Source: Candidatus Heimdallarchaeota archaeon (lineage in GTDB: Archaea > Asgardarchaeota > Heimdallarchaeia > Heimdallarchaeales > Kariarchaeaceae). From it: a stretch of 64,000 nt of DNA. Position numbers and translations under genes: made by a program. The stretch lies in contig JASBSB010000001.1 in NCBI GenBank assembly GCA_030149205.1, positions 776,712 to 840,711 on the forward strand. Reading direction: 5' to 3'. Shown piece by piece: positions 53,230 through 63,365 of the stretch (the first letter of the stretch is position 1; every line of letters starts with the position of its first letter). The notes below the pieces were generated by a model. The model ran no database searches and was not told where the DNA came from. It worked only from the letters and a program-made list of their open reading frames with translations.

Positions 53230-56200
53230 ATGTATAACAAAATTAAACATTATACTGTGATTGTGATAATTCTTCTTGTATCTTCACAGATTGCAATAGG
53301 ATTTAATTACAATGTGAATATTCAGAGTTTTTCTGAACCTCGTTCAGAGGGAGAAATGTTTTCTGAGTATATTAAAGTGGTGTTAGAACCAAAATTAGAT
53401 TTTAACACCAGAGTGAATTTTGCCAACATGATCCGTGAGTATTATAAAACAGATATTTTCTCAATAGGACTTGTTGCATCTGCAATAGCTGAATACTACA
53501 ACGGAAAAATAACCTTTGTAAATAGGGCTTTCTTTATTGAAACATCAGAGTTTAATCTGATCTTAGGACATGGAGAAGATTCAGAGGGATATACCATAGG
53601 GGGAGTCGATCCATTTGAATTACTTGTCGATGATAAAAAGACCATCTTAGCTGCTTGTGATTCAGATCAATTCACTAAACTAAGCCCCAATATTGTTGGT
53701 TTTTCAGGCAAGATTACAATTTTGACTGTTTTAACTTACTTATTATCAAAATATTCAGGAAGGGGAGGTTTTCAATCTCTATTGAAAATATATGACTCAC
53801 CTCAGGTTACAAAGATTTTCTTGGATGTAAAACCTGGTGCATTTTTAATAACCAATCCGTTTGTGATTCAACCACTACTTTCAGTTTATGCACAGACAGC
53901 AAATTTAGCTATTTCACTTGAAGCTCTTTCACTAATTGTCTCAACATTGGGATATCTATCTCCATTTGTAATAGAGTTGGTAGATGCATTACCTCCGTTA
54001 CGTTCTCTCGTGATTTTCTTATTAAAAGGAAATGATAATAATGGAGCGTATCATATAAATAAAAAAATTAAAAATGGACAATATGGTCCTCCAACAGAAG
54101 CAAAGGAGAGAATAACCAACAAATTTATTGCCAGACCATTGATGGTCCCTTTTAAACCTGTTTTGGTGTATAAGGTTTGGGATACTAATTTTGTGAAATT
54201 GCATGTGATTTGGCAAGTAAAATGCAAGACTAAAAATGGCACATCTGGATTTGAAGTATTTGGTATAGTTCTTCGACCATCACAGATTTATAAAATTCTT
54301 ACAATTCACACATTAAGACGTGGTGGTGCCTGTAAACCTCAAAATAGTAATGCTAAAACAGCCTTAAACGCAATTAATACAATTTTAGGTGGGGATTTAA
54401 AGCGAAGACATCAAAAAGTTAATTTTGGTTTCAGTCCAGTTCCAGCTCCCATACCTGTCCCAGTACCTAAACCAATTACACAGAAGGAACCACAGGTATT
54501 GACAACTTCACAGCAGAATCAGATCTGGGAACAATTTCTAAAGCCAATTCTTTTTGCCTTTTTTGTGGCAACAAAAGTGATTATTGATGCAGTAAAATAC
54601 ATAGATAACATATTCATTGATTGGGGTGGTGGCAGGGGAAGCTCAGGTCATATTGGATACTGGGCGTTGTTTATTACACTACTAATCACAATTGCCCTTA
54701 TCATTGCTAATTATAGCCCTTGGGTCAGCATAAACATCGGAAGGTTTCTCGTGCCCGCTGGAAAATATATGGCTTATGCTGTTGGTGCCGTAGCTGCTGC
54801 AGCACCAGTCACAACACAGGGGCTATCTCAACCACCCCCTACAGATAGTGTTGCATATTTTGTCATAGATAGTCTTGTTCTTCCCCCTATTCATGTGACT
54901 CCAAATGGGTCAATGTTTCTGGAAGAAATCCTAACTCCAAACTACTATAATCCATTTCTTTTCGACACGGATTCGGATGGGATTTATGATTTTTATGAGG
55001 AGAAATATTGGAATTACACAAATGACATGATAAGTAAGGTTAATTCCCAGTTTAATACAAATTTACCTTTGGTACCAGAAAGTCAAAAATTCGTGTATAT
55101 GAGTCCATCTGATGATTGGGATAATGATGGACTGAATAATAGTCTTGAGTTTATGCTGAATACACACCCATGGCTGAAAGATACAGATGCTGATGGCTTA
55201 AGTGATGGAGAAGAATATTTCCCAACAATGGGGAATCCTCCTAGTGACCCTGCTAGTCCAGACACGGATGGTGACTTTCTCCCTGACGACCTAGAGAGGG
55301 CTTGGGGAACAGATCCCCAACTTTATGACACTGATGGAGATGGATTTAATGATGCATGGGAGCTTTACACAGACAAGGTACTAGGATGGAAACCAGTTGT
55401 TATCTGTCAGGGTGCTGCAGGATGTGGTTATCTGCCATTGGATCCAACGAGATCCATGTATGATGCTGCATTTGCTAATGATGACTCGGACAACGATGGG
55501 TTAAACAACTCTATGGAGGCTATGTATTACACAAACCCAATATCCTCTGATAGTGATGGGGATGGTATATCTGATTTCAGAGAATTATTTCCATATGGAT
55601 TGGGAAGTGAGGTCAGGTCGAATGTCCTACCTGAATTTTTGGGTTTTTATGATCAGTATGGGTATGTCCCAGCAACCAACCCCGCTTTCAACGATACAGA
55701 TGGGGATGGATACCTTGATAGAAACGAGTTGACTTCGTTAAGCTCACCAACGATAGACCACTTTACCCCAACATCAGATATAGATGAAGATGGTATGCAA
55801 GACTGGTGGGAATTCAAATATAAGTTAGACCCATATATGGATGATTCTTTGTTGGATCCAGATAATGATGGCTTGAACAACCTACAAGAGTTTGTTCAAG
55901 CAAAAAATCCGACTATTGATGATGTTTTTCCAACTGTTAGCAATGTTTTCCCAACTGGAACAACCATCACATATTCCAGCTCATATAGAATTGCTGCAAC
56001 AGGAAATGATTATAATGGTATCAGTAAAATAAATCTCCAAATTTTTTACTTTATAAGTACTCCAGGAGGTCCAATTCCTGAACCAGTTCCTTACAGTTTG
56101 AGTTCAACCTCAACGAATATAGCTCCAACTTCTTTTGTTTATGTGGTGAATAACTGGTATTACAGTTCATCGTTTAACTATTATTGGGATACTAGGAATT

Positions 56201-56616
56201 TAGATAGGTCAAAGACTTATTACATTTCAATCGATGTGTATGATAAAGCAATGAACCGAGTAAATATATTTAAGACGATGTCATTCGACAACAACGGCCC
56301 TTCAATCTCCATCGTGAGTCATTACAGTGGTCAAACTGTCTCTGGAACAACCCTAATAACTGCTTCTGCCAACGACCCAAGTGGTGTTACACATGTAAAT
56401 TTCTATTTAGATTCAGTCCTGAAGTTTACAGATTACACCAGTACCTATAGTTGGAGCTGGGATACAACACTTGTCTCAAATGGATATCACACAATAATGG
56501 TCACTGGATTTGATAATTATGGGAACAGTAGATCCACATCTATGTCCCTCTATGTGTACAATTATGTATATGTACCACCTCCATCACCCCCATTACCTTA
56601 TCCAACCCCATTTTAA
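53230..56616 (+). CDS. Large surface protein with thrombospondin-3-like calcium repeats
   Basis: 1128 residues. A signal peptide (VIVIILLVSSQIAIGFNY) is followed by about 400 residues without a known domain, a membrane helix near 485-505 (ALFITLLITIALIIANY), then from about residue 575 to 900 a series of DTDSDGIYDFYEEKY, DADGLSDGEEYF, DTDGDFLPDDLERAW, DTDGDGFNDAWE, DSDNDGLNNSME, DTDGDGYLDRNE and DPDNDGLNNLQEF elements. These D-x-D-x-D-G repeats are thrombospondin type 3/dockerin-like calcium-binding motifs. The C-terminus has two Ig-like modules and a PPP-rich tail. ATG is 27 bases after ATTATACTA. Probably a calcium-dependent cell-surface or adhesion protein. Confidence 0.75.
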   Translation: MYNKIKHYTVIVIILLVSSQIAIGFNYNVNIQSFSEPRSEGEMFSEYIKVVLEPKLDFNTRVNFANMIREYYKTDIFSIGLVASAIAEYYNGKITFVNRAFFIETSEFNLILGHGEDSEGYTIGGVDPFELLVDDKKTILAACDSDQFTKLSPNIVGFSGKITILTVLTYLLSKYSGRGGFQSLLKIYDSPQVTKIFLDVKPGAFLITNPFVIQPLLSVYAQTANLAISLEALSLIVSTLGYLSPFVIELVDALPPLRSLVIFLLKGNDNNGAYHINKKIKNGQYGPPTEAKERITNKFIARPLMVPFKPVLVYKVWDTNFVKLHVIWQVKCKTKNGTSGFEVFGIVLRPSQIYKILTIHTLRRGGACKPQNSNAKTALNAINTILGGDLKRRHQKVNFGFSPVPAPIPVPVPKPITQKEPQVLTTSQQNQIWEQFLKPILFAFFVATKVIIDAVKYIDNIFIDWGGGRGSSGHIGYWALFITLLITIALIIANYSPWVSINIGRFLVPAGKYMAYAVGAVAAAAPVTTQGLSQPPPTDSVAYFVIDSLVLPPIHVTPNGSMFLEEILTPNYYNPFLFDTDSDGIYDFYEEKYWNYTNDMISKVNSQFNTNLPLVPESQKFVYMSPSDDWDNDGLNNSLEFMLNTHPWLKDTDADGLSDGEEYFPTMGNPPSDPASPDTDGDFLPDDLERAWGTDPQLYDTDGDGFNDAWELYTDKVLGWKPVVICQGAAGCGYLPLDPTRSMYDAAFANDDSDNDGLNNSMEAMYYTNPISSDSDGDGISDFRELFPYGLGSEVRSNVLPEFLGFYDQYGYVPATNPAFNDTDGDGYLDRNELTSLSSPTIDHFTPTSDIDEDGMQDWWEFKYKLDPYMDDSLLDPDNDGLNNLQEFVQAKNPTIDDVFPTVSNVFPTGTTITYSSSYRIAATGNDYNGISKINLQIFYFISTPGGPIPEPVPYSLSSTSTNIAPTSFVYVVNNWYYSSSFNYYWDTRNLDRSKTYYISIDVYDKAMNRVNIFKTMSFDNNGPSISIVSHYSGQTVSGTTLITASANDPSGVTHVNFYLDSVLKFTDYTSTYSWSWDTTLVSNGYHTIMVTGFDNYGNSRSTSMSLYVYNYVYVPPPSPPLPYPTPF

Positions 56617-56663
56617 TCTATAATTTAAGAAAAATTCAAATAAGATAATAATCAAATTTATCA

Positions 56664-56768
56664 ATGAATAAAATCAAAGCTTTCTTCCATTACGAGGTAA
56701 ATTATTTTGTCTGCTACCTAGACAGTAGACTTACCTTTCGTGCGTTTGGTCAGAAGGATAGTATGTAG
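56664..56768 (+). pseudogene. 5' part of the 56778 gene ended by in-frame TAG
   Basis: Reading from ATG 56664 gives 34 codons aligned without gaps to the first 34 residues of the protein at 52100 (for example EVNYFVCYLDSRLTFR vs EIDYFVIYLDGRLTFR), then TAG at 56766-56768 where the paralogue has Asp35. The next codons (EPA) are again in frame and continue into the ORF at 56778. CAAATAAG about 24 bases before ATG 56664 is a TATA-like element. Either a nonsense mutation or TAG decoded or read through. Confidence 0.75.
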
Positions 56769-56777
56769 GAGCCAGCG

Positions 56778-57752
56778 ATGTTTCTCTTGGTAGAAAACTA
56801 CAACGATTTTCAAAATTATATAAACAACGATAACGTTGAAACAATAGAACAAATTATTGAGATTTTAAATGAACCAAGCTTACATTATATTCACGGCTAT
56901 AAATTAGAAGCATTCACATATATGAATCTGTTTGCAACATGGGGCCCACCAGCTAATGATTTCTTAGGAGGGTTAGAAGCAACATATCGAAAAAATGAAG
57001 AGTTTTTAGGTTTATATGACATTGTCTTAGGAGATAAACCAACAGATGCAAAATTGGTACTGTCTTGCCAAGATTTCTACTATTTTGCTTCAAACTTATT
57101 GTATAATCAAGCAAACTGGAATCTAACACGCGAATATATACCATTGAATCTTGAGATGACTCCAAAAGAACAGTCAGAGTTAATTAAATCAATTGAATCA
57201 TCTTTGAATTGGAAATCAAACAAAAATGAGAAGAATTTGTACAAATTATTAGGATGTTATCAAATCAATTATCTGAAGGAACTTCATAAGAAACTACTTC
57301 TTGATGAGCTGTCACTTGAATATCTGCTCTCATTGAATGGTTTCGCTGTAGTTGGTGCACTTTTGTTTTCGAAGAAACTCCAAAGGAAGTATCTTCTATT
57401 TTTTAGAGAACTTATTGAGAAGCGAGAGAAGCCATCTCGTGATTGGCAGGTGGTCGTTGCAGTTCTTCTTGATTACATAACCGATCCTGTTCCGCAATTT
57501 GCTTATGGGTACCTTGCTGAAGAACTGGATATTCACTCATTGGACCCTTATCAAGACTGGATAAAATCCCTAGAAACAGATGAATTTGGTGTTTTTGAGT
57601 TCATAGATAATTATAATGTCGATGAAGATGAAAATGTTCAAGCGGTATATTTTCCTTATAAAGCATATTTTGATAAATTTGGCAATATATTCAAGAGAAC
57701 GGAGAAAAGTGAGAAGCAAAGGTCTTGGTTTAACAGGTTTAGAGTTTTTTAA
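56778..57752 (+). CDS. Unknown cytosolic protein, paralogue of 52100, possibly N-terminally truncated
   Basis: 324 residues from ATG 56778. It shares EAFTYMNLFATWGP, LGDKPTDAKLVLSCQDFYYF, DELSLEYLLSLNGFAVVGAL and YQDWIKSLETDEFGVFE with the protein at 52100. Its natural start seems to be ATG 56664, 38 codons upstream, interrupted by TAG at codon 35. Restart at ATG 56778 would lose those 38 residues. The C-terminus is about 30 residues longer than in the paralogue. Family unknown. Confidence 0.55.
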   Translation: MFLLVENYNDFQNYINNDNVETIEQIIEILNEPSLHYIHGYKLEAFTYMNLFATWGPPANDFLGGLEATYRKNEEFLGLYDIVLGDKPTDAKLVLSCQDFYYFASNLLYNQANWNLTREYIPLNLEMTPKEQSELIKSIESSLNWKSNKNEKNLYKLLGCYQINYLKELHKKLLLDELSLEYLLSLNGFAVVGALLFSKKLQRKYLLFFRELIEKREKPSRDWQVVVAVLLDYITDPVPQFAYGYLAEELDIHSLDPYQDWIKSLETDEFGVFEFIDNYNVDEDENVQAVYFPYKAYFDKFGNIFKRTEKSEKQRSWFNRFRVF

Positions 57753-58016
57753 TCCTTTAAAAATTGAAATTTAACGCTTGATGGTTAACTTACTACAGAT
57801 CATCTTTAATTTTAGATTTAAGGTGTTACTAATTTGCCTTAGACTAATTACTACTATGGGACAAATTTATTTTTATCGATTAATAGAATGTAAAAGATGA
57901 TGAGAATTTCGAAGGTGATGAGATATTCTATTATCCAAACTAGGTTAATTTGGAAAAGGGCATGTTTTTTAACAAAGACTATCATGATATAACAACAAAA
58001 TATATTTTGTTCACAT

Positions 58017-59213
58017 TCAGAGAAGGGATAGGCTCTGGTTTAAATCCTGAATTATATCTTCAGGATACTCAATACCCACAGACAGGCGGAGAAGACCATC
58101 AGTCACCCCACCTCTGAGTCTCTCCTCTCTTGGGATCATCCCATGAGTCATGCTTGCAGCATGTTCTATCAGGCTTTCAACCCCACCGAGAGAGACTGCC
58201 AGTTCTATGACACTGAGATCCTCTATCATTTTCTTTCCTGCCTCTAGTCCTCCCTCAACCTCAAATGCAATCATCCCAGAGAATCCACGCATCTGTTTCT
58301 TTGCCAGCTCATACTGTGGGTGTGAGATCAACCCAGGATAATAAACCCGATGAACCTTTGGATGTGACTCCAAAAACTCGGCAACCTGCAACGCATTTGA
58401 GTTATGCCTCTCCATTCGCACTGCAAGAGTCTTTATTCCCCGGATCAGCAAGAATGCATCCTGAGGTGACAACATTCCCCCAAGAAGCTTTCTGGTCTGG
58501 TAGATCTTTTTGTGAAGTTCTGGAGTCGCACAGGTGACAGACCCTGCGATGATATCAGAGTGACCACCAAGGTATTTTGTTGCTGAGTGAATGACCACAT
58601 CAATACCCAAATCGATTGGATTCTGGTTAATAGGACTGGCAAAGGTTGAGTCTATCATTGAGATCAAACCATGTGATTTAGCAATGCTCGAGATTTCCCA
58701 AAGATCTGTAAGACTCATCGTTGGGTTAGCAGGGCTCTCCACATAGATCACTCGTGTATTATCCTGAACGGCCTCGCTGAAGGCATTGCTATCAGTCGCA
58801 TTGACAAAGGTGGTTTCAACACCAAATGATCTAAGTGTCTCATTTAAGATCTCAAATGTCCCACTGTATACCGGCTCCGGTGCAATTACATGATCACCGC
58901 TCCTGAGAACAGAGATGAGTGCGGTGCTTACAGCAGCCATTCCAGATGAAAAGGCAAGGGTTCCTTTTCCGTGCTCAAGATCATTGATGTAGTGCTCTGC
59001 AACATCCACTGTGGGGTTGCTCCATCTGGAATACAGCCATGGAGAGCTCCCTGCTTTCTCCTTATCAATTGCCAGCAGTTTTCCATGCTCCGCAGATTCT
59101 AATACATACGTTGATGTTGAGAAGATGGGTGTTGAAAGTGGGTTTACGGGTTTTTTGTAGGGTTTGTTTCTTACAACCCTTGTGTCTACAGACAGGTCTT
59201 TTGATTCATCCAT
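58017..59213 (-). CDS. Cystathionine gamma-synthase/lyase or methionine gamma-lyase family enzyme
   Basis: 398 residues, the Cys/Met metabolism PLP-dependent enzyme family. PLP-binding K213 in HSATKYLGGHSD, phosphate-binding YSRWSNPTVD (Y61, R63), SSGMAAVSTALI and the C-terminal LAVSLGGVESLIEHAASMTH are present. The family contains cystathionine gamma-synthase, cystathionine gamma-lyase, methionine gamma-lyase and O-acetylhomoserine sulfhydrylase, and I cannot separate them reliably from these motifs. Cysteine- or methionine-related sulfur transfer in the cytosol. Confidence 0.85.
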   Translation of the reverse strand: MDESKDLSVDTRVVRNKPYKKPVNPLSTPIFSTSTYVLESAEHGKLLAIDKEKAGSSPWLYSRWSNPTVDVAEHYINDLEHGKGTLAFSSGMAAVSTALISVLRSGDHVIAPEPVYSGTFEILNETLRSFGVETTFVNATDSNAFSEAVQDNTRVIYVESPANPTMSLTDLWEISSIAKSHGLISMIDSTFASPINQNPIDLGIDVVIHSATKYLGGHSDIIAGSVTCATPELHKKIYQTRKLLGGMLSPQDAFLLIRGIKTLAVRMERHNSNALQVAEFLESHPKVHRVYYPGLISHPQYELAKKQMRGFSGMIAFEVEGGLEAGKKMIEDLSVIELAVSLGGVESLIEHAASMTHGMIPREERLRGGVTDGLLRLSVGIEYPEDIIQDLNQSLSLL

Positions 59214-59766
59214 GTTGTCTCTCTAAATTCTTGATATTTGAGCTTTTGCAGGAATGAAAGTGAGCTTTTGATGAAGTATCAGAAAAAATAGCGTTGAACA
59301 TTAGATAATTCATGTCCATGAGAGGATTGCCTACGTCCCAAAAATAATCAACAAATATAGCTTTGAATGCTGTACAACTTGTTCAGACCTCATTGTTATG
59401 AACAAGGAGGCTACAACTATCTATCTGGTAGAATCAAATAGTGACCAAGAGTAAAAGTTGTTTTAATATATAAAATCTCAGAAGAATGTTTGATATATCT
59501 GACTCTTGACTACCATCATTGAAAATCATTGCTCAACTGTATAATAAGAAACATGGTAAATTTTGCTTTTAAGAGTAAAGATCAATATTTTTCTGAAGAA
59601 GGAGACTAAGAGTTTCATCATTCAAAAAACGGCTTAATCTCTGTAAAAAAAATTAATTAACTCTTTGTTATCTACATACCCAAAATAAATTGCAGTAAAA
59701 CACACCTCTAGTAAAAGACATTAAAAGAATGGAATATTTCGAATTTCGGAGTAAACGCGTGATAGA
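59214..59766. other. Intergenic region with a possible gene fragment
   Basis: 553 bases between the PLP enzyme and the H+-ATPase gene. At 59314-59454 one frame reads KIINKYSFECCTTCSDLIVM and NKEATTIYLVESNSDQE before TAA, without a start codon and after an in-frame stop (tag); it might be the 3' end of a decayed small protein. Nothing else is supported. Confidence 0.3.
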
Positions 59767-62202
59767 ATGACCGCATCAATCATTTCAGCCAAGCAAGCAA
59801 AGGATAGTAACGTTAAGGATCTTTTAAAACAACTCAATTCCTCCGAAAAAGGACTGACATCAGACGAGGTTAAAACAAGGATACAAGAGTATGGTCCAAA
59901 TGCCATTGAGGAGAAAGAAGAGAGCCTTTTGCTAAAGTATCTGAAAAATTTCTGGGGACCAATTCCATGGTTGATAGAGTTTGCAGCAATACTCTCTCTC
60001 ATTGTTCAGCATTGGGAGGATTTCTTTATAATATCTTCCCTGCTTCTGTTTAATTCATTTATTAGTTTCTTTGAAGAGTACAACGCAGCTAATGCCCTGA
60101 AGGTGCTTCAAAGTAAATTGGCATTGAAGGCAACTGTATTACGCGATGGGAAATGGTCAGAGGTTTTAGCAGCAAACCTGGTGCCAGGGGACGTTATTCG
60201 TGTAAGAATGGGATTTGTGGTTCCTGCCGATGCAAAACTGTTGTCTGGCAAATATCTACAGGTGGATCAGTCTGCATTGACTGGTGAGTCTCTTCCAGTG
60301 GAACTCTCAGAGAATGATGTGGTTTACTCTGGATCAATCATCAAACAGGGTGAGGCAAATGCCATAGTATTTGCAACAGGTGTTCACACCTACTTTGGGA
60401 AGACAACTGAGCTTCTTCTGGACAAATCACAAAAGAGTGAGTTTCAAAAGGCAATAGAAAAAATTGGGAACTTTTTGATAATCTTTGATTTGTTCTTGAT
60501 TGCTATAATATTTCCTGTAGCACTACTCAACAACATCAGTCTGATTGACATAGTACAGTTTTCACTGGTTTTAACTGTCTCTGCCGTTCCAGTTGCATTG
60601 CCTGCGGTCTTATCAGTCACAATGGTGACAGGGGCAGCAGTACTGACAAAAAAGGGGGCAATTGTTAAGAAACTGGTGGCAATCGAGGAGATGGCTGGTG
60701 TTGACATCTTATGTTCAGACAAGACTGGGACTTTGACACTGAATAAACTATCTATCTCAACTGTGGATGTTTATGACAATGTCGCGGATTCTGAAGTACT
60801 TTTGGCTGCTGCGCTTACAACTAATTCAGTCACCCCAGATGCCATAGACCAATCTATACTCGATACCGTTAAACAAAGAGACGAAGTTAACAGTAGGTTC
60901 TCACAAACTAAAATAATTGAATTTTCACCATTTAACCCAGATTCCAAGAGGTCAGAGGCAACAGTAGAACTTGATGGTAAAAAGTTCAAGGTGAGTAAAG
61001 GTGCACCTCAGGTAATTGCAGAATTGGTCAAGACAGAATCAGCCCAAAAATGGGTGATCAAAGAGGTTGAAGACCTGGCGTTAAAAGGATACAGAGCACT
61101 GGCAGTTTCACAGACAGATCAGAATGGGAATTGGATACTACTTGGGATGCTTGCACTGTTTGACCCTCCAAGACCAGATACAAAGGAGACTGTGCGACTC
61201 ACCAATCAGATGGGATTGGATGTAAAGATGATCACTGGAGATCATAAAGCGATTGCGGTTCAACTGGCAAAAGAGATAGATCTTGGGACTCATATCATCT
61301 CTCTTAACCCTGATGAAAAAGAGAAGGATTTAAGGCTTGTGAATTTCAAACAGGTCAACGGCTTTGCACAGGTACTTCCAGAACACAAATATGATATAGT
61401 AGATATCCTCCAAGATGAGCATCATCTGGTTGCTATGACCGGAGATGGAGTAAATGATGCACCAGCTCTTAAGAAAGCAACAGTCGGAATAGCAGTCTCC
61501 AATGCCACTGATGCAGCACGCTCTGCAGCAGATATTGTGCTCACAGAACCTGGATTGTCCACAATTGTTGATGGGATTCGTGAGAGCAGAAAAATCTTTG
61601 GAAGAATGGAAAATTACTCAATTTACCGAATAGTTGAAACTATCAGAATATTGGTTTTCATCACCCTTTCGATCCTTGCCTACAAATTCTTTCCTATCAC
61701 AACGATAATGGTTGTTCTATTGGCATTACTGAACGATATCCCTATCATGGCAATATCTGTTGATAATGTGGAGGAGTCTAAAAAACCAATACGATGGCAC
61801 ATCAACAACATTCTAAGTGAAGCGACATTCATTGGACTGGTTGGGGTGGTTATAACCTTCATCGCATTTTATATAGGTCTCAATGTGTTTCATCTTGACC
61901 CAGGAAGCACACTTCAAACATTTGTGTATCTTAAGCTAAGTGTTGCAGGTCACTTTACTGTGTTTGTCGCCAGAACAAAGAAACACTTCTGGTCAATTAA
62001 ACCCAGTAAGTACCTTCTCATGGCAGTCATTCTTACACAGTCAATTGCAACTCTCTTCTCAGTTTATGGGATATTCTTACCTGCTATAGGATGGGGTATG
62101 GCATTGTTCATCTGGGCGTTTGCGTTTGTTGAATTTCTCATAGAGGACACCTTGAAGGTACAGTTCCTTAAGATGAGAGCATCCTTTGAGGATGGTCATT
62201 AG
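59767..62202 (+). CDS. Plasma-membrane-type P-type H+-ATPase (P3A)
   Basis: 811 residues, ten membrane helices. Actuator loop LTGESLPVE, phosphorylation motif CSDKTGTLTLNKL with D318, hinge GDGVNDAPALKKATVGIAV, and a TM6 LNDIPIMAISVDNV containing the Asp that in plant and yeast H+-ATPases binds the proton. The family (P3A) pumps H+ out of the cell and is known from plants, fungi and some archaea such as Methanocaldococcus. There is no long C-terminal autoinhibitory domain. No clear TATA box within 30 bases of the ATG. Confidence 0.9.
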   Translation: MTASIISAKQAKDSNVKDLLKQLNSSEKGLTSDEVKTRIQEYGPNAIEEKEESLLLKYLKNFWGPIPWLIEFAAILSLIVQHWEDFFIISSLLLFNSFISFFEEYNAANALKVLQSKLALKATVLRDGKWSEVLAANLVPGDVIRVRMGFVVPADAKLLSGKYLQVDQSALTGESLPVELSENDVVYSGSIIKQGEANAIVFATGVHTYFGKTTELLLDKSQKSEFQKAIEKIGNFLIIFDLFLIAIIFPVALLNNISLIDIVQFSLVLTVSAVPVALPAVLSVTMVTGAAVLTKKGAIVKKLVAIEEMAGVDILCSDKTGTLTLNKLSISTVDVYDNVADSEVLLAAALTTNSVTPDAIDQSILDTVKQRDEVNSRFSQTKIIEFSPFNPDSKRSEATVELDGKKFKVSKGAPQVIAELVKTESAQKWVIKEVEDLALKGYRALAVSQTDQNGNWILLGMLALFDPPRPDTKETVRLTNQMGLDVKMITGDHKAIAVQLAKEIDLGTHIISLNPDEKEKDLRLVNFKQVNGFAQVLPEHKYDIVDILQDEHHLVAMTGDGVNDAPALKKATVGIAVSNATDAARSAADIVLTEPGLSTIVDGIRESRKIFGRMENYSIYRIVETIRILVFITLSILAYKFFPITTIMVVLLALLNDIPIMAISVDNVEESKKPIRWHINNILSEATFIGLVGVVITFIAFYIGLNVFHLDPGSTLQTFVYLKLSVAGHFTVFVARTKKHFWSIKPSKYLLMAVILTQSIATLFSVYGIFLPAIGWGMALFIWAFAFVEFLIEDTLKVQFLKMRASFEDGH

Positions 62203-62486
62203 GATACCAAAAGACCGAAAAAGTTGAGAACTATTTAGGTGGTTAAATTTAAGAGAGTATATTTTACGCAACATGGGAAAAATAAGTATTCAAATTCCAC
62301 CAATGTAGAACAAAAACTATTTAATTTCTAAAGATAGAAAATACCTAATTATCATCGATAATGAATATTCACAGGAAAAAATGCACAGTACTGTGGTTAT
62401 GAGGAAAGTTAAATTTTTGTGTCTGAAAAGGCATAATGGTTAACAAATCCCATTGAATCGATGATACAGTAGGAGTTGAAAAGAAT

Positions 62487-63365
62487 TTGGTTTACCCATT
62501 TAACCTAAGTAATAGTGATTTTTTTAGTAAATTTTTGTGGCCAGGGGTGCCCATTTCTGCATTAGCTAGTATTGTCATATTGCTTTTGAGATTGCTCGTG
62601 TACTATCTAACTAAAACGTACTCGTATGGAGAGATCCAATTTAAGAAAGCTGAAGATGTAAGTGAACTTGAGGAAATTGCTGTTCTAAATAAAAAATTTG
62701 AGGGGTTAGGAGAGCTCTATCTTTCTAAATTTATCCATCTAGGTATTGTGGAACCATTACAGAAAGGTGAGTTTAAAATTAACAAATATGATGGTATTGA
62801 ACTCAACAGCAGAGAATTAATTTTTCTCAAAAAATTAATAAATAAACCCTACTACAAAACTGCTGGAACATTGTTTAAATTATCAAATGAGGTGTATAGA
62901 ACGTTAATTAGGGAAAGGAAAATGTTGAACCCTAAAACCTTTAGAAATGCTGTTTTGGTATATACACCATGGTTCATTCTCCTAGGGATAGTAATCATAA
63001 AATTAAACATGGTGAACTATGATCCTCAAATGGTCTCTGATTTATATGGATACCTCTTAGTTGTAATTTTAACAATGTTTGTCATTCTTGCAGTCTCATT
63101 AGGAGTTTTCAGAGGTGGAAAATTTTACCTAACATTAGAGGGAAGGCGGTGGCTGGAACAATTTGAAGAGGACAATGAATATCTTCTTCAAAAAATGGAG
63201 CTAACCCCTGATAAAATCTCAGAGGAAGAATTTTACACCTATGTCGCAATCTATGGATTAGAAAAAATTACTGAACCAATCTACAGGCTTACTAAAGCAA
63301 TGATTGATTATATACCGCCAAGGACGGGCCAAATTGATCTATCTGGTCTTATACCTTCTAATTAG
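62487..63365 (+). CDS. Membrane protein, TIGR04222-like, first of a tandem pair
   Basis: 292 residues with membrane helices at about 18-42, 158-178 and 185-210 and a soluble middle and end. The segment FEGLGELYLSKFIHLGIVEP aligns with the matching part of the next gene. The start is TTG at 62487 after AGGAG at 62471-62475. The frame stays open past the TAG stop for 57 more codons to TGA 63537, which may be chance. The family resembles TIGR04222 domain membrane proteins; function unknown. Confidence 0.45.
   Translation: MVYPFNLSNSDFFSKFLWPGVPISALASIVILLLRLLVYYLTKTYSYGEIQFKKAEDVSELEEIAVLNKKFEGLGELYLSKFIHLGIVEPLQKGEFKINKYDGIELNSRELIFLKKLINKPYYKTAGTLFKLSNEVYRTLIRERKMLNPKTFRNAVLVYTPWFILLGIVIIKLNMVNYDPQMVSDLYGYLLVVILTMFVILAVSLGVFRGGKFYLTLEGRRWLEQFEEDNEYLLQKMELTPDKISEEEFYTYVAIYGLEKITEPIYRLTKAMIDYIPPRTGQIDLSGLIPSN

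Noticed and set aside
59314..59454. Reading frame with CCTTC zinc-ribbon-like motif
   Set aside because: No start codon after an in-frame stop and only one CxxC. Listed only as a possible fragment within the intergenic feature.
62203..62486. Possible small genes after the H+-ATPase
   Set aside because: Only ORFs of under 20 codons, none with a ribosome-binding site or conserved motif.
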